A DNA stretch of 64,000 nucleotides from DASQEH01 sp038239485 (GCA_038239485.1 JBBSET010000009.1:16416-80415), one strand, 5' to 3'. Counted from the stretch's first letter, positions 1 to 10,159 are shown. The notes: generated from the letters alone by a model not told the origin. Translations and numbers: made by a program.

Positions 1-828
1 CAGCTTGGTGCCGAGCACGACCGCCCGCATAGCCGACCGGATCTCGTCCTCGGTCACGGTGACGACATCGTCGACCAGCGCTTCGATGTGCAGCCAGTTC
101 AACTCGCCCACCGACGAGGAACGCAAGCCGTCGGCGATGGTACGGCCGGTCAGCGCGGTGTCCCAGCTGACCCGCTCGCCCCGGGCGAAGCCCTCCGATA
201 CGTCCCCGGCCAGCTCGGGTTCGACCGCGACGATCCGCGCGCCGGGTGCCAGCGACGTGACCACGGCCGCGATCCCACTCAGCAGTCCGCCGCCGCCGAC
301 GGGCACGAGAACAGTGGCCGGCTCAGGCAGGTCTGCCAGGATCTCGAGGCCGACGGTGCCCTGGCCGGCGATGATCGCCCGGTTGTCATAGGCCGAGACG
401 AACACGGCGCCGGTGCGCTGCCGGATCTCCTCGACCGCCGCCGCCCGCTCGGAGATTCCGACCAGCACGACGGTTGCGCCTTGCGCCTCGGTGGCCACCC
501 GCTTGACCTCGGCGGACTCCTCGGGCATCACGATAGTGGCCCGGACGCCGGCCATCCGGGCGGCGCGCGCGAGGGCTTGCCCGTGGTTGCCGGAGGAGTG
601 GGTCACGACGCCACGAGCCCGCTCCTCCGAGCTCAGGAGAGCAACAGCGTTGAGCGCCCCTCGGAGCTTGAACGAGCCGCCGATCTGCAGGCACTCGGCC
701 TTCAGGAACAGCGGCGCGTCGGACCGGCCGAGGTCGGTGCGCAGCAGCGGTGTGCGATAGATGCCGCCGTCGATACGAGCCGCCGCCGCCTGGATCTCGG
801 CCCGGCTCACCAGCTGGTCAGTGCTCAT
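1..828 (-). CDS. Threonine/serine dehydratase, PLP-dependent (3' end cut by window edge)
   Basis: Fold-type II PLP enzyme that deaminates threonine (and often serine) to the 2-oxo acid and ammonia. I translated it directly from the minus strand. The PLP lysine is K54 in GGSFKLRGA, the substrate loop is SSGNHGQA (about 79-86) and the phosphate-binding glycine loop is GGGGLLSG (about 178-185). The 276 visible residues lack only the C-terminus, and whether an ACT domain follows lies outside the window. The ATG at 828 is preceded by the hexamer TATGGT six bases upstream, which fits a leaderless transcript. It could be catabolic (TdcB-like) or biosynthetic (IlvA). Family assignment is firm, substrate less so. 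Confidence 0.9.
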   Translation of the reverse strand, partial: MSTDQLVSRAEIQAAAARIDGGIYRTPLLRTDLGRSDAPLFLKAECLQIGGSFKLRGALNAVALLSSEERARGVVTHSSGNHGQALARAARMAGVRATIVMPEESAEVKRVATEAQGATVVLVGISERAAAVEEIRQRTGAVFVSAYDNRAIIAGQGTVGLEILADLPEPATVLVPVGGGGLLSGIAAVVTSLAPGARIVAVEPELAGDVSEGFARGERVSWDTALTGRTIADGLRSSSVGELNWLHIEALVDDVVTVTEDEIRSAMRAVVLGTKL

Positions 829-834
829 CTGGCG

Positions 835-840
835 ACCATA
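835..840 (-). promoter_or_regulatory. Leaderless -10 element of the threonine dehydratase
   Basis: Minus-strand TATGGT followed by six bases and the ATG at 828. This places the transcript start at or next to the start codon. Confidence 0.5.
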
Positions 841-924
841 GCCATGACGGGACACGGGGCAGGCAGCACACTGTTGAGGGCGCGATTACCCTGAAGATAT
901 GCACACCAGCGAAGGTGGCCCTCG

Positions 925-1221
925 ATGAGATACCTGCCCATGATCCTGTTGGTCGTTCTGGCAATCTACTGCTGGGTGGAAATCGTGATGTCGGACCGCC
1001 ATCAGGTCCGCCAGCTTTCCAAGGGCATCTGGGCGCTGATCGTCTTCGCGCCTCTGGTCGGGCCGCTTGCCTGGCTGACGTACGGACGCCCGAACGGCTC
1101 CGATGTCTCGCAGCCGACGCCCCGCCCCCGGCCTCACGCCGTCGCGCCCGACGACGACCCGGACTTCTTGCGCAGCCTCAGGCGTCCGCCTCGTCCCCCG
1201 CGTCCGCCCGACGAGGTCTGA
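925..1221 (+). CDS. Small PLDc_N-type membrane protein
   Basis: 98-residue protein with two predicted membrane helices (about 3-18 and 36-55). Between and after them it has the pattern of the phospholipase D nuclease N-terminal (PLDc_N) family: a short basic loop RHQVRQLSKGIW, then LVGPLAWLTYGRP. The C-terminal third is Pro/Arg/Asp-rich and probably cytoplasmic and disordered. PLDc_N proteins of this size have no catalytic part and no proven function. The ATG is preceded by AAGGTGG at a suitable distance. It sits between the dehydratase and the cytochrome c maturation operon, as similar small genes often do in actinobacteria. Confidence 0.8.
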   Translation: MRYLPMILLVVLAIYCWVEIVMSDRHQVRQLSKGIWALIVFAPLVGPLAWLTYGRPNGSDVSQPTPRPRPHAVAPDDDPDFLRSLRRPPRPPRPPDEV

Positions 1222-1265
1222 TACCAGCCCCGATCCCATGGCCGAGGCTCGCGTGCCCGGCGAGA

Positions 1266-2267
1266 CTACATGCCGGAGTAGGAGTGCAGGCCGGTCCCGA
1301 ACAGGTTGATCCCGACGAAGTTGAACAGGAACGTCGCGAACCCGAGCAGGGCGACGTAGGCAGCCGCCCGTCCCCGCCACCCAGCGGTGGCGCGGGCATG
1401 CAGGTAGGCGGCGTAGACCACCCAGGTGATGAACGCCCAGACCTCTTTCGGGTCCCAGCCCCAGAACTTGCCCCAGGCATACTGCGCCCAGATGGCGCCC
1501 GCCATCACCGCGAAGGTCCAGAGCGGGAAGGCGAAGGCGTGCACCCGGTAGGCGACGCGGTCGATGGCCTCCGCGGGAGGCGTTCGCCACAGGAAGCCCG
1601 TGCGTGGGGCATCGGGGTTCGCCAGCGCCTTTGCCTCGAGCCGGCTGCGTAGCAGGAAGAGCACCGAGGCGAGCGCCCCGACCGCGAAGGCGCCCCCCGC
1701 GATCGCCGCCGACGAGACATGGATCAACAGCCAGTACGAGTGCAGAGCCGGGACCAGCGGTCCGACCGGGCGGTAGAGCACGATGACGGCGATACCGAGC
1801 ACGATGGACACGAAGCCGGTGACGAGGAGCCCCAGCCAGCGGATGTCATAGCGGCGGACCAAGATGACGTAGGCCACCACGACCGCGAGCGAGCCGGTGA
1901 TCGCGAACTCGTACATGCTGCCCCACGGCACCCGCTGCGCCGCGATGCCGCGAGCGACCACACCGACGGCATGGACGAGCAGCCCGAGCACGGTCAGCGA
2001 CAAACCGATCCGACCGAAGCGGTCGCTTCGCTCGGCCCCGTCGTCATCGACGGGTGCCCTAGCCGCGGCCGAGCCTGCGGGAGGGAGCGCTGTGACGCCG
2101 CGTGTGACTCCGCCGGCGGACACCAGGGCGGGTCGGGCCGTCACCGCCGGCGCGGGCAGCTCACGGGCCATCGACCACTCGACCACATGGGCCAGCATCG
2201 CCAAGACGTAGATGAAGGTCGCGGAGTACAGCGCGTTGTTGCTGATGTGGGCGAACGTCTCGGTCAC
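1266..2267 (-). CDS. ccsB: Cytochrome c biogenesis protein CcsB (CcsA/ResC type)
   Basis: Integral membrane haem-handling half of the System II cytochrome c synthetase, which works with ResB to move haem outward and attach it to apocytochrome CXXCH motifs. The 333-residue protein has about eight membrane segments. The hallmark Trp-rich WWD loop WGWDPKEVW lies near residues 269-277, with conserved histidines in AMLAHVVEW near the N-terminus, in LIHVSS and in the C-terminal GLHSYSG. A variable linker (about 40-80) follows the first helix. The start is a GTG whose GTGA overlaps the resB stop. It is the last gene of the hemL-tlpA-ccdA-resB-ccsB operon. Confidence 0.95.
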   Translation of the reverse strand: MTETFAHISNNALYSATFIYVLAMLAHVVEWSMARELPAPAVTARPALVSAGGVTRGVTALPPAGSAAARAPVDDDGAERSDRFGRIGLSLTVLGLLVHAVGVVARGIAAQRVPWGSMYEFAITGSLAVVVAYVILVRRYDIRWLGLLVTGFVSIVLGIAVIVLYRPVGPLVPALHSYWLLIHVSSAAIAGGAFAVGALASVLFLLRSRLEAKALANPDAPRTGFLWRTPPAEAIDRVAYRVHAFAFPLWTFAVMAGAIWAQYAWGKFWGWDPKEVWAFITWVVYAAYLHARATAGWRGRAAAYVALLGFATFLFNFVGINLFGTGLHSYSGM

Positions 2268-4006
2268 GAGTGCTCCTTCGTCTCTGTGGCACTGTCTGCG
2301 GTGGCACAGTCTGCGGTGATGCCGGCCTCCCCGCCGTCGACGTCGGCGGCTGGGCGCAGCCGCCTCGCCACGTCGGCGATGTGGGCGTCCGGGTCGCCAC
2401 CTGAGGACCGGTCCAGCGCGGCGGCCTCGACCACGGTACGCCCGTCGACGGTGCGCAGCCGGACCCAGGTACGCCGCGGTCGGATGAACAGCGAACCGAG
2501 CAGCCCGGCGATGGCCAGCAGCACCCCGACGAGCGGCACGATCTTGTGCGGAGAGTGGCTGATCTGGAGCTTGACCCAGCGCTTGTAGCCGTCGAATTTG
2601 ATCGACCCCGCGCCTCCCGGGAGGGCGATCGTCTTTCCCTCACGCAGCAACAGCGCCTCTGGTTTGCCGTTGCCCATCGTGAACGGCGTGAGGTGGTCCT
2701 TGTTCAGGACGTAGACCGACTGGGGCGGCCCGCTGTCGACACCGAGGTCGCCCTTGTAGGCGATGAGGGACAGCACCGGGTTGTCGGCGTCGGGGAAGGC
2801 TGAGTAAGGCTGCCCGGCGTTGTTCAGGGCCGCAGTCGGGAAGAAGTAACCCTCGAAGCCGAGCTGGGTGGGCGACGCGTCTGGCACCTTGATGACGCCG
2901 AACGACGTGAACGAGCTGTCCTGCGGCAAGAAGATCACCGGCCCCTTGAACGCCACCCGCCCCTTGCCGTCGCGGACAGTCACCACCGGCGCGTACCCGT
3001 GGCCGACGAGGAAGACCGAGACGCCGTCGACGTTCAGCGGGTGGTTCACCTGGAGGTCGTAGTTGGAGGGCTTGGCGCCGGGCCGGCTGGTGACGGACAG
3101 GTCCGCGTTGAACGTCAGTGGCGTCCCCACACCGGCCCCGCTGCGCTTCCAGGACACGTTGAAGTCGTCGACGGTGAACTGGAACGGGGGCAGACTGGCG
3201 GTGTCGTAGCGTCCGCCCGGCGTGAAGTCGGCGTACTGCGTCAGGGTGTCGGAGAAGCCCTGACCGCTGATCACCGCCGCCGACCCCTTGAAGCCGTACA
3301 GCCCGGTCACGGCGAACCCGATCAGAACAATGAGGACGGCGACGTGGAAGAGCAGGTTCCCGGCCTCGCGCAGGTACCCCTTCTCGGCGCTCACCACGGT
3401 CTCGTCTGCGGTCTCGTAGACCTCCACGCGGCGTCGTTGGCCGGCCAGCAGGTCCCGCGCCCTGGCGGCGGCCACGGCACGCGGCTCGGCGGTCTCCCAG
3501 GCGTCGTACGCGGGGAACCGGCTCAGGTTCCTCGGCGCGTTCGGCGGCCGAGCGCGGGCGTTCTTCGCGTAGACCCGGGCCCTCGGGACGATACAGCCGA
3601 CCAGCGACAGCATCAGCAGGATGTAGATCGCGCTGAACCAGACCGAGTTGAAGACCGCGAACATGCCGATCCGGTCGAACAGCGGCGTCAGCGAGGGATG
3701 GTTGGCCTTGAACGCCAGAACGGCATTGGGGTCGATGCGCTCCTGCGGGATCAGCGAACCGGGGATCGACGCGATCGCGAGCAGGAACAGCAGGACCAGC
3801 GCGGTCCGCATCGAGGTCAGCTGGCGCCAGATCCAGCGGGCGAACTCCACCGGCCTGAGCGCCGGCGCGGCGGGCTTAGCAGGCACGCCGGCCGGACGGT
3901 CACCCGGAGGGCCGGAACGCTCGGTCTCCGTGTCGGGGGGCTCGAGCGGCTCCAGCTGGTCGAGCGGCCCGGCGTAGTCGTCCGGGCGGTCAGATCGGGG
4001 TGGCAT
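2264..4006 (-). CDS. resB: Cytochrome c biogenesis protein ResB
   Basis: ResB/Ccs1 component of System II cytochrome c maturation; with CcsB it forms the haem delivery and ligation complex. The 580-residue protein has a Pro-rich cytoplasmic N-terminus, membrane segments at about 68-86, 119-139 and 217-239, a large extracytoplasmic domain (about 240-485) and a last helix at about 490-511 followed by a short cytoplasmic tail. This is the usual ResB layout. It overlaps the end of ccdA by 17 bases and the start of ccsB by four (GTGA), so translation is coupled in both directions. Confidence 0.95.
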   Translation of the reverse strand: MPPRSDRPDDYAGPLDQLEPLEPPDTETERSGPPGDRPAGVPAKPAAPALRPVEFARWIWRQLTSMRTALVLLFLLAIASIPGSLIPQERIDPNAVLAFKANHPSLTPLFDRIGMFAVFNSVWFSAIYILLMLSLVGCIVPRARVYAKNARARPPNAPRNLSRFPAYDAWETAEPRAVAAARARDLLAGQRRRVEVYETADETVVSAEKGYLREAGNLLFHVAVLIVLIGFAVTGLYGFKGSAAVISGQGFSDTLTQYADFTPGGRYDTASLPPFQFTVDDFNVSWKRSGAGVGTPLTFNADLSVTSRPGAKPSNYDLQVNHPLNVDGVSVFLVGHGYAPVVTVRDGKGRVAFKGPVIFLPQDSSFTSFGVIKVPDASPTQLGFEGYFFPTAALNNAGQPYSAFPDADNPVLSLIAYKGDLGVDSGPPQSVYVLNKDHLTPFTMGNGKPEALLLREGKTIALPGGAGSIKFDGYKRWVKLQISHSPHKIVPLVGVLLAIAGLLGSLFIRPRRTWVRLRTVDGRTVVEAAALDRSSGGDPDAHIADVARRLRPAADVDGGEAGITADCATADSATETKEHS

Positions 4007-4790
4007 AGCCCGACACCCATATCTGCATGTGCTGGATCATGGTCGTCCAGGTGCCCGTCACCATCAGGACCCCTACCGTGACGAGCATCGCCCCGCCGAG
4101 CCGCATCACCCAAACCTGGTGCCGGCGAACCCACGCGACTGCGCCCATCATCTTGCGGAACGAGAACGCCGCGACCAGGAACGGCAGGCCCAACCCGAGG
4201 CAGTACACGAGCACCAGGAACACGCCACGACTGGGGTTGCCCTGCCCGCTGATCGTGCTGGTCAGGGCCAGCACCGCCCCGAGGGTGGGACCGATGCACG
4301 GTGTCCAGCCGAGGCCGAAGAGCACCCCCAGCAGCGGAGCGGCTGCGAGACCGACGGCCGGAACGGTATGCACCCGGACATCGCGCTGGAACCAGGGCAC
4401 CACGCCGGCGAAGACGAGCCCGAGCATGATGGTGACAACACCCAGGACCCTCGTCACCTGCTCCTGATGGGCCAGCAGCTGGTACCCGACCTGGAACGCC
4501 CCGGCGATCGCGACATACACCAAGGAGAAGCCGAGGATGAAGAGCAGGCTCCCGACGACCATCCGGCCCCGGACCCCGGTGCTCCCGTTGGCCATGATGT
4601 CGGCCCCTGACAAGCCGGTGATGTACGACAGGTAGCCCGGCAGCAGCGGGAGCACGCACGGGGAGAAGAAGGACACCGCTCCGGCGGCGAAGACGACGGG
4701 GATCGCGAGAAGCAGCGACCCGTTGAGAGCGGTCTGGTGGAACCACAGCCCCACCGACGCAGTCGGTATCACAACAGCCGGCATCAGCAT
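3990..4790 (-). CDS. ccdA: Cytochrome c biogenesis protein CcdA (thiol-disulfide transporter)
   Basis: Polytopic membrane protein that passes electrons from cytoplasmic thioredoxin to extracytoplasmic TlpA/ResA so that apocytochrome cysteines stay reduced. About six membrane segments are visible in 266 residues. The redox cysteines lie in [14 protein letters not shown] (C45) and [11 protein letters not shown] (C165), each with the typical CxxP/PC setting. The ATG at 4790 is chosen because GGAG lies ten bases upstream. A GTG at 4799 that overlaps the tlpA stop as GTGA is possible and adds three residues. The tlpA gene just upstream encodes the likely partner. Confidence 0.95.
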   Translation of the reverse strand: MLMPAVVIPTASVGLWFHQTALNGSLLLAIPVVFAAGAVSFFSPCVLPLLPGYLSYITGLSGADIMANGSTGVRGRMVVGSLLFILGFSLVYVAIAGAFQVGYQLLAHQEQVTRVLGVVTIMLGLVFAGVVPWFQRDVRVHTVPAVGLAAAPLLGVLFGLGWTPCIGPTLGAVLALTSTISGQGNPSRGVFLVLVYCLGLGLPFLVAAFSFRKMMGAVAWVRRHQVWVMRLGGAMLVTVGVLMVTGTWTTMIQHMQIWVSGYATPI

Positions 4791-4795
4791 GGCCG

Positions 4796-5380
4796 TCACG
4801 CTCCGGTGGAGACGTCGTGGACCAGGCCGAGCAGGGTGGTGGTGTCGACCGAGCCCAGCACGAGCGCGGCGATCCGGCCCTTCTTGTCGATCACCATCGT
4901 GGACGGCAGCGAGTTGGGGGCCAGCATCCCGTAGAACGAGAGCATCGCGCTGCCGTCCTGGTCGTAGATGCTGTCGTACGGTACGTGGAAGTCGCGCACG
5001 AACGCGTCGGCGTTCGCCCGGTTGGACTCCTGGGTGTCGATGCCGATGAAGGCGACGTACGGCAGCCGGCGGGCGGCAGCCGCCACGGCTGGCGCCTCCT
5101 CGCGACACGGTGTGCACCACGACGCCCAGACGTTGATGACCACCACCTTGCCCCGATCGTCGGCGATGTCGATCCGCTTGCCGCTCAGACCGTCGCCGAC
5201 CAGGTGCGGCACGTCGCTCCGGTCGGCCGCCGCGATGGTGGTGACGGTGCCGTCGCCGGCGATGAAACCGGCGCTGCCGGTGCCCTGACCCGACGACGCG
5301 CAGCCCGCCAGGGCGCTCGCCAGCGCGCCCAGCGTCAGGGCGGCGGACAGGCGGCGAGGTCGAGTAGCTGATGTCGGCAT
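4796..5380 (-). CDS. TlpA/ResA-like thioredoxin lipoprotein
   Basis: Membrane-anchored thiol-disulfide reductase for cytochrome c maturation. The 194-residue protein begins with a lipoprotein signal peptide whose lipobox LAGC gives C27 as the lipidated cysteine. A thioredoxin fold follows with the active site WCTPC (C89, C92) and a downstream cis-proline in SLPST. The start ATG shares a base with the TGA of the upstream phosphatase gene (TGATG), and its stop overlaps the ccdA region. Placement directly before ccdA and resB supports reduction of apocytochrome c as the job, rather than general disulfide repair. Confidence 0.93.
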   Translation of the reverse strand: MPTSATRPRRLSAALTLGALASALAGCASSGQGTGSAGFIAGDGTVTTIAAADRSDVPHLVGDGLSGKRIDIADDRGKVVVINVWASWCTPCREEAPAVAAAARRLPYVAFIGIDTQESNRANADAFVRDFHVPYDSIYDQDGSAMLSFYGMLAPNSLPSTMVIDKKGRIAALVLGSVDTTTLLGLVHDVSTGA

Positions 5381-6045
5381 CAGGCTCCGGCGGTGAACTT
5401 CTTGCTCGTCTTGACCGGTACCAGGTCGGCCGCCGGCTCGGAGTACGCGAGGTGTCTCACGGCATCGCCTTCGTAGGTGACGGTCGTCAGGCTGGCGAGG
5501 CTGCATTGGCGCTTGCGGGGGTCGTGGAACAGCCTTCGGCCCTCCAGGAAGGACCTGGCGATCCAAACCGGAAGCTGGTGCGACACGATCAGCGCCTCGT
5601 GCCCGGACGCCGCCTCCCTTGCGTCGTGCATGGCGGCAAGCATCCGCACCACGATGTCCTTGTAGGGCTCGCCCCACGACGGCTTGACCGGGTTGTAGAG
5701 GTAGCGCCAGTACGACGGCTTGCGCAGCGAGCCGTCGCCGACGCCGAAGCTCTTGCCCTCGAACCTGTTGGAGGCCTCGATCGCCCTCGCGTCGGTGACG
5801 ATGCCGAGCCCGAGCGCATCGGCGGTCGGCGCCGCGGTCTCCTGAGCTCGCTCCAGGGGGGAAGAGACGACGTGGGTGATGTCGCGGCCCTTGAGGGTCT
5901 CGGCCACCCGGTGCGCCATCTGCAGGCCGAGCTCGCTGAGGTGGTAGTCGGGGAGCCGGCCGTAGAGCACCCCGTGCGGGTTGTAGACCTCGCCGTGCCG
6001 CAGCAGGTGGACGACGGTCGTGGCTGTGGTGGCTGCCGATGTCAT
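5380..6045 (-). CDS. Histidine phosphatase family protein (phosphoglycerate mutase-like)
   Basis: 221-residue member of the branch-1 histidine phosphatase superfamily. The phospho-accepting histidine lies in LLRHGE (H17), and a second conserved histidine is in LIVSHQLP in the C-terminal half. The substrate cannot be read from the sequence; such genes sit between hemL and the cytochrome c genes in many actinobacteria but their role there is not established. The gene is tightly embedded: its ATG overlaps the hemL stop as ATGA and its stop shares a base with the tlpA start. It is not a glycolytic mutase judging by context. Confidence 0.85.
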   Translation of the reverse strand: MTSAATTATTVVHLLRHGEVYNPHGVLYGRLPDYHLSELGLQMAHRVAETLKGRDITHVVSSPLERAQETAAPTADALGLGIVTDARAIEASNRFEGKSFGVGDGSLRKPSYWRYLYNPVKPSWGEPYKDIVVRMLAAMHDAREAASGHEALIVSHQLPVWIARSFLEGRRLFHDPRKRQCSLASLTTVTYEGDAVRHLAYSEPAADLVPVKTSKKFTAGA

Positions 6046-7400
6046 ACGTGCCCCTCGTCGTCGGGTCGTGCGGCGGCCGCGGCGGCGGCCGCCTTCGGCA
6101 GTGCCGAGGCGATGCGGTCGATGGCACGGGCATCGTGTGCCGCGCTGACGAACCAGGCCTCGAACGAGCTGGGCGGCAGGTAGACACCCTGGTCCAGCAT
6201 GGAGTGGAAGAACGCGCGAAACCTGGGCTGCACCTGACGCGATGCCTGGTCGAAGTCGTGGAGTGCGGTCACCTCGTCTGACTCCACGAAGAACGGACTG
6301 AAGAGGTTCCCGGCCGCCTGGACGACGTGCGGCACCCCGGCCGCGCTGAGCGCGTCAGCGACCAGCCGGGCGATCTGGTCCGCAGTCTTGTCCAGCCGGT
6401 CGTAGACCTCCGCCGTCGCCAGCCGCAGCGTTGTCAGGCCGGCGGTGGTGGCGATCGGGTTGCCCGACAGGGTGCCGGCCTGGTAGACGGGCCCGACGGG
6501 AGACAGGTATGCCATCACGTCGCGCCGGCCACCGAAGGCCGCCGCCGGGAAGCCGCCGCCCATCACCTTCCCGAAGGTCATCAGGTCCGGGATCCAGCCC
6601 TCCAAGGCGCCGTCGAGGCCCCAGTAACCCGACGGGCCGACCCGGAAGCCCGTCATCACCTCGTCGCTGATGAACAATGCCCCCGCTTCGCTGCAGAGAC
6701 GCGACAAGGTGGCGTTGAAGCCGTCGACCGGGGCAACCACGCCCATGTTGCCCGCCGCCGCCTCGGTGATCACGCAGGCGATCGCGTCGCCGTGGGCGGC
6801 GAAGGCGGCCGTGACGGCGGCGATGTCGTTGTAGGGCAGCACCAGGGTGGCGGCCGTCGCCGCGATCGGGACACCTGGTGTGCCGGGCAGCCCGAACGTG
6901 GCGACACCGGAGCCGGCGGCCGCGAGCAGGCTGTCGACGTGTCCGTGGTAGCAGCCGGCGAACTTCACGATCAGCTCGCGACCGGTGAAGCCGCGGGCCA
7001 ACCTGATCGCCGACATGGTGGCCTCGGTGCCGGACGACACGAGCCGCACCTGGTCGACTGGCGTACGTCGCACGATCTCCTCGGCGAGCTCCACCTCAGG
7101 CATCGAGGGCGTGCCGAACGACGTACCCGCGGACACCGCCCGCTGGACCGCGTCGACCACCTCAGGATGCGCATGGCCGAGGATCATCGGTCCCCAGGAG
7201 CACACCAGGTCGACGTAGGAGTTGCCGTCGACGTCGTAGAGATACGGCCCTGCGCCCCTGGCCATGAACCGCGGAGTCCCTCCAACGGCCCGGAAGGCGC
7301 GGACCGGGCTGTTGACGCCCCCAGGGGTCACGTCGAGGGCCCGGGCGAACAGGTCGCCGGAGCCGGCGGTCACGGCCAGGTCGTCGGCTGGAGATGTCAC
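6042..7400 (-). CDS. hemL: Glutamate-1-semialdehyde 2,1-aminomutase
   Basis: PLP enzyme converting glutamate-1-semialdehyde to 5-aminolevulinate, the second step of the C5 tetrapyrrole route that starts with HemA. The PLP lysine is K278 in [12 protein letters not shown]. The aspartate that contacts the pyridine nitrogen is in [10 protein letters not shown] (about 245-253), and [13 protein letters not shown] (about 124-136) is typical of the class III aminotransferase fold. Length 452 is normal, with an Ala-rich tail. The start is GTG; no clear ribosome binding site was seen. It leads a six-gene overlapping operon into cytochrome c maturation, so haem supply and use are co-expressed. Confidence 0.97.
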   Translation of the reverse strand: MTSPADDLAVTAGSGDLFARALDVTPGGVNSPVRAFRAVGGTPRFMARGAGPYLYDVDGNSYVDLVCSWGPMILGHAHPEVVDAVQRAVSAGTSFGTPSMPEVELAEEIVRRTPVDQVRLVSSGTEATMSAIRLARGFTGRELIVKFAGCYHGHVDSLLAAAGSGVATFGLPGTPGVPIAATAATLVLPYNDIAAVTAAFAAHGDAIACVITEAAAGNMGVVAPVDGFNATLSRLCSEAGALFISDEVMTGFRVGPSGYWGLDGALEGWIPDLMTFGKVMGGGFPAAAFGGRRDVMAYLSPVGPVYQAGTLSGNPIATTAGLTTLRLATAEVYDRLDKTADQIARLVADALSAAGVPHVVQAAGNLFSPFFVESDEVTALHDFDQASRQVQPRFRAFFHSMLDQGVYLPPSSFEAWFVSAAHDARAIDRIASALPKAAAAAAAARPDDEGHV

Positions 7401-7492
7401 CCCCCCATTGTCACCGAGACGCCTCGAGGCCGCGCAGTTGGCTCCGCCACTGTCAACTTCTGGTTACAACGGTGCCGGGACAGCAGGCCGCT

Positions 7493-7510
7493 CTTGACTG
7501 CACGGTCAAG
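7493..7510 (+). promoter_or_regulatory. 18-bp perfect palindrome overlapping the permease ribosome binding site
   Basis: CTTGAC, six bases, GTCAAG. The right arm runs into the AAGGAGG ribosome binding site of the permease gene, so a bound repressor or RNA hairpin here could limit expression. No regulator is assigned. Confidence 0.4.
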
Positions 7511-7521
7511 GAGGAAGCACA

Positions 7522-9156
7522 GTGCCTACGACGTTTCGGCCGGGGATTGAGGAGCATGTGATGACCGCACCCCACGTGATGGCTGTCCCTGACACGCTGG
7601 AGACGACTGCTTCGGTCGAGGAGAAGGCGAAGCTCAGGAAGCACTTCGGACGCTTCGACATCTTCTTCTTCCTGATCTGCACCATCGTCGGCCTGGACAC
7701 GCTGGGGGCTGTCTCCAGCTATGGCGCGCAGGCGTTCGTCTGGCTGCTGTTCATGAGCGTGTTCTTCTTCCTGCCGTACGCCATGCTGACCGCCGAGCTC
7801 GGCTCGACCTTCCGAGAGGAGGGCGGCTGCTACGTCTGGATCAAGATGGCGATGGGACGCCTGCCCGCGTCGATCAACTCCGTCCTCTACTGGCTGTCCA
7901 ACCCGATCTGGCTCGGCGGTGCCCTGACGATCACCGCGTACTCCGTGTTCACCGAGTTCTTCTACGACCCTGCCCCCCACCTGGGGTCCAACGGCGTGCT
8001 TGCGATCCAGGTCGTCTTCGGCCTCATCTTCATCTGGATCGCGACCTGGTCGGCCATCTTGTCGTTCGGCATCGGGAAGTGGATCCCGACCGTCGGCGCC
8101 TGGGTCAGGGTGCTGTTGCTGAGCGTCTTCACGCTCTCGGTGGTGCTGTATGCACTGCAGCACGGTGTCCATGGTGTCTCGGGCGGGGACTTCAAGCCCA
8201 CCGGCACCGTTTTCTTCGCCGCGATCCCGGTGCTGTTCTTCAACTTCGTCGGCTTCGAGCTCCCCAGCTCTGCCGGTGACGAGATGGAGGACCCCCAGAA
8301 GGACGTCCCGGTGACCATCGCCCGGGCCTGGCTGGTGTCCGTGCTCGCGTACGGGGTCCCGGTGCTAGCGATCCTGCTGGTCCTCCCCGCGACGCAGATC
8401 ACCAGCCTCGGTGGATTCGTGGACGCCATCAAGACCGTCTTCACCGTCTACGGAGGCGAGGTCGTCCAGCACGACAACGGCACCGTGACCGCGAGCCTGA
8501 CCGGGTGGGGCACGTTCCTGGGCCGTATCGCGGCGATCGGGTTCATCTGGGCGTTGCTGTCCAGCGGCGCCACCTGGATCATGGGCGCCGATCGCGCCGA
8601 GGCCGTGGCCTGCTATGACGGCGGTGGCCCTCGGTGGCTGGGCGTCTTCTCCAAGAAGTACGGCACGCCGATCGCCGTCAACTTCGCGTCGGGGGGGATC
8701 GCGACGGTGGTGATGGTGCTGGCGTTCAAGCTCAGCGGCAGCGCCCAGACCTATTTCAGCGCCGTGCTCGGCTTGGCGATCTCGACGACGACTCTGTCGT
8801 ATCTGATCATCTTCCCCTCGCTGTACCTGCTCAGGCGCAAGTACCCCGGGGTCGAGCGTCCGTACTCGGTGCCCTTCGGTGAGACCGGCGCGCTGGTCGT
8901 CAGCGTGCTGACGACGCTCTGGTCGCTGATCGCGTCGATCGCCCTGATGTGGCCGGGCCTGTTCGACGCGCTCACCGGCGGCAGCCCCGACGACAGCCTG
9001 CCGGAGGGGTTCACAGGTCGGCGCGGCGTCTACGAGCTGACCCAGTTCGTCCCGCTGGCCGCGATCATCGTGCTGGCTCTGGTCTTCTACGCCGTCGGAG
9101 CCACGACACGCCATCAGACGGTTCGGGCGCCCAGCGCTGTGCCTGCCCCCGCCTGA
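7522..9156 (+). CDS. APC-family amino acid permease
   Basis: 544-residue polytopic transporter with about twelve hydrophobic segments starting near residue 48. Its layout is that of the amino acid-polyamine-organocation superfamily: the first unwound helix region is TIVGLDTLGAVSSYG, and the cytoplasmic loop with GDEMEDPQKDVP after helix 6 is typical. The GTG at 7522 follows a strong AAGGAGG. An ATG at 7561 with GAGGAG six bases upstream would give a protein 13 residues shorter and is nearly as good. The substrate is unknown. It interrupts the haem block between hemL and hemB on the opposite strand, which might hint at a glutamate or aminolevulinate-related substrate, but that is only inference. 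Confidence 0.88.
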   Translation: MPTTFRPGIEEHVMTAPHVMAVPDTLETTASVEEKAKLRKHFGRFDIFFFLICTIVGLDTLGAVSSYGAQAFVWLLFMSVFFFLPYAMLTAELGSTFREEGGCYVWIKMAMGRLPASINSVLYWLSNPIWLGGALTITAYSVFTEFFYDPAPHLGSNGVLAIQVVFGLIFIWIATWSAILSFGIGKWIPTVGAWVRVLLLSVFTLSVVLYALQHGVHGVSGGDFKPTGTVFFAAIPVLFFNFVGFELPSSAGDEMEDPQKDVPVTIARAWLVSVLAYGVPVLAILLVLPATQITSLGGFVDAIKTVFTVYGGEVVQHDNGTVTASLTGWGTFLGRIAAIGFIWALLSSGATWIMGADRAEAVACYDGGGPRWLGVFSKKYGTPIAVNFASGGIATVVMVLAFKLSGSAQTYFSAVLGLAISTTTLSYLIIFPSLYLLRRKYPGVERPYSVPFGETGALVVSVLTTLWSLIASIALMWPGLFDALTGGSPDDSLPEGFTGRRGVYELTQFVPLAAIIVLALVFYAVGATTRHQTVRAPSAVPAPA

Positions 9157-9167
9157 CCCCGCGGACC

Positions 9168-9190
9168 CTGAGCCCCTACGCTTCGCTCAG
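9168..9190. terminator. Possible weak bidirectional terminator between convergent permease and hemB
   Basis: CTGAGC and GCTCAG form six-base arms around an eleven-base loop, just after the permease stop and overlapping the hemB 3' end. There is no T-run. Confidence 0.3.
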
Positions 9191-10156
9191 CCAGCCGGCG
9201 GCCTCGGTGGCCCAGTAGGTCAACACGATGTCGGCACCGGCCCTGCGGATCGACGTCAGCACCTCGAGGATCGTCGCCTCGCGGTTCAGATACCCCGCCG
9301 CCGCCGCCGCCTCCACCATCGAGTACTCGCCTGAGACGTTGTAGGCGGCCACAGGTACGTCCGACAGCGTCGCGACCTCCCGGAGCACGTCCAGGTAAGC
9401 CAGCGCCGGCTTCACCATCACCATGTCGGCGCCCTCTGCCAGGTCCAGGGCGGCCTCACGGAGCGCCTCGCGGCCGTTGGCGGGGTCCTGCTGGTAGGTT
9501 CGCCGGTCGCCGCGGAGCGTCGACGACACGGCCTCCCGGAAGGGTCCGAAGAGGGCCGAGGCGTACTTGGCGGAGTAGGCGAGGATGGCGACGTCGAGGT
9601 AGCCGGCGGTGTCGAGCGCGGTCCTGATCGCACCGACCTGGCCGTCCATCATGCCGCTCGGTCCGACCACGGCCACCCCAGCGGCCGCCTGCGAGACGCC
9701 CATGGCGGCGTACTGCTCGAGCGTCGCGTCGTTGTCGACCGTGCCGTCGGGCGCCAGCAGCCCGCAGTGGCCGTGGTCGGTGAACTCGTCGAGGCACAGG
9801 TCGGCCATCACCACGGTGTCGCCGCCGACCTCCGCGACAACGTCGGCGATGGCGACGTTGAGGATCCCGTCGGGGTCGACACCGCCGCTGCCCACAGCGT
9901 CCTTCGAGCCGGGCACGCCGAAGAGCATCAGCCCACCGACGCCGGCGGCCACCGCCTCGGCAGCCGCTTTGCGCAGTGAGTCGCGTGAATGCTGCACGAC
10001 GCCGGGCATGCTCGTGATCGGCTTGGGTTCGTGCAGCGTCTCGGCCACGAACATCGGCAGCACCAGGTGGCGCGGCCGCACGTCAGTCTCCGAGACGAGC
10101 CGCCGCAGCGCCGCTGTGGATCGCAGCCGGCGCGGCCGTGACTCGGGGTACCCCAT
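9176..10156 (-). CDS. hemB: Delta-aminolevulinic acid dehydratase (porphobilinogen synthase)
   Basis: Condenses two 5-aminolevulinate molecules to porphobilinogen. The 326-residue protein has the two Schiff-base lysines K197 (AYSAKYAS) and K249 (VMVKPALAY). The metal-binding segment [14 protein letters not shown] (about 119-132) keeps the first and third cysteine of the zinc type (C121, C131) but has aspartate (D123) where E. coli HemB has the middle cysteine, a mixed site also recalled from mycobacteria. It ends the rex-hemA-hemC-hemD-hemB operon, three bases after the hemD stop. The last residues match the family ([12 protein letters not shown]). Confidence 0.96.
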   Translation of the reverse strand: MGYPESRPRRLRSTAALRRLVSETDVRPRHLVLPMFVAETLHEPKPITSMPGVVQHSRDSLRKAAAEAVAAGVGGLMLFGVPGSKDAVGSGGVDPDGILNVAIADVVAEVGGDTVVMADLCLDEFTDHGHCGLLAPDGTVDNDATLEQYAAMGVSQAAAGVAVVGPSGMMDGQVGAIRTALDTAGYLDVAILAYSAKYASALFGPFREAVSSTLRGDRRTYQQDPANGREALREAALDLAEGADMVMVKPALAYLDVLREVATLSDVPVAAYNVSGEYSMVEAAAAAGYLNREATILEVLTSIRRAGADIVLTYWATEAAGWLSEA

Positions 10157-10159
10157 GGC

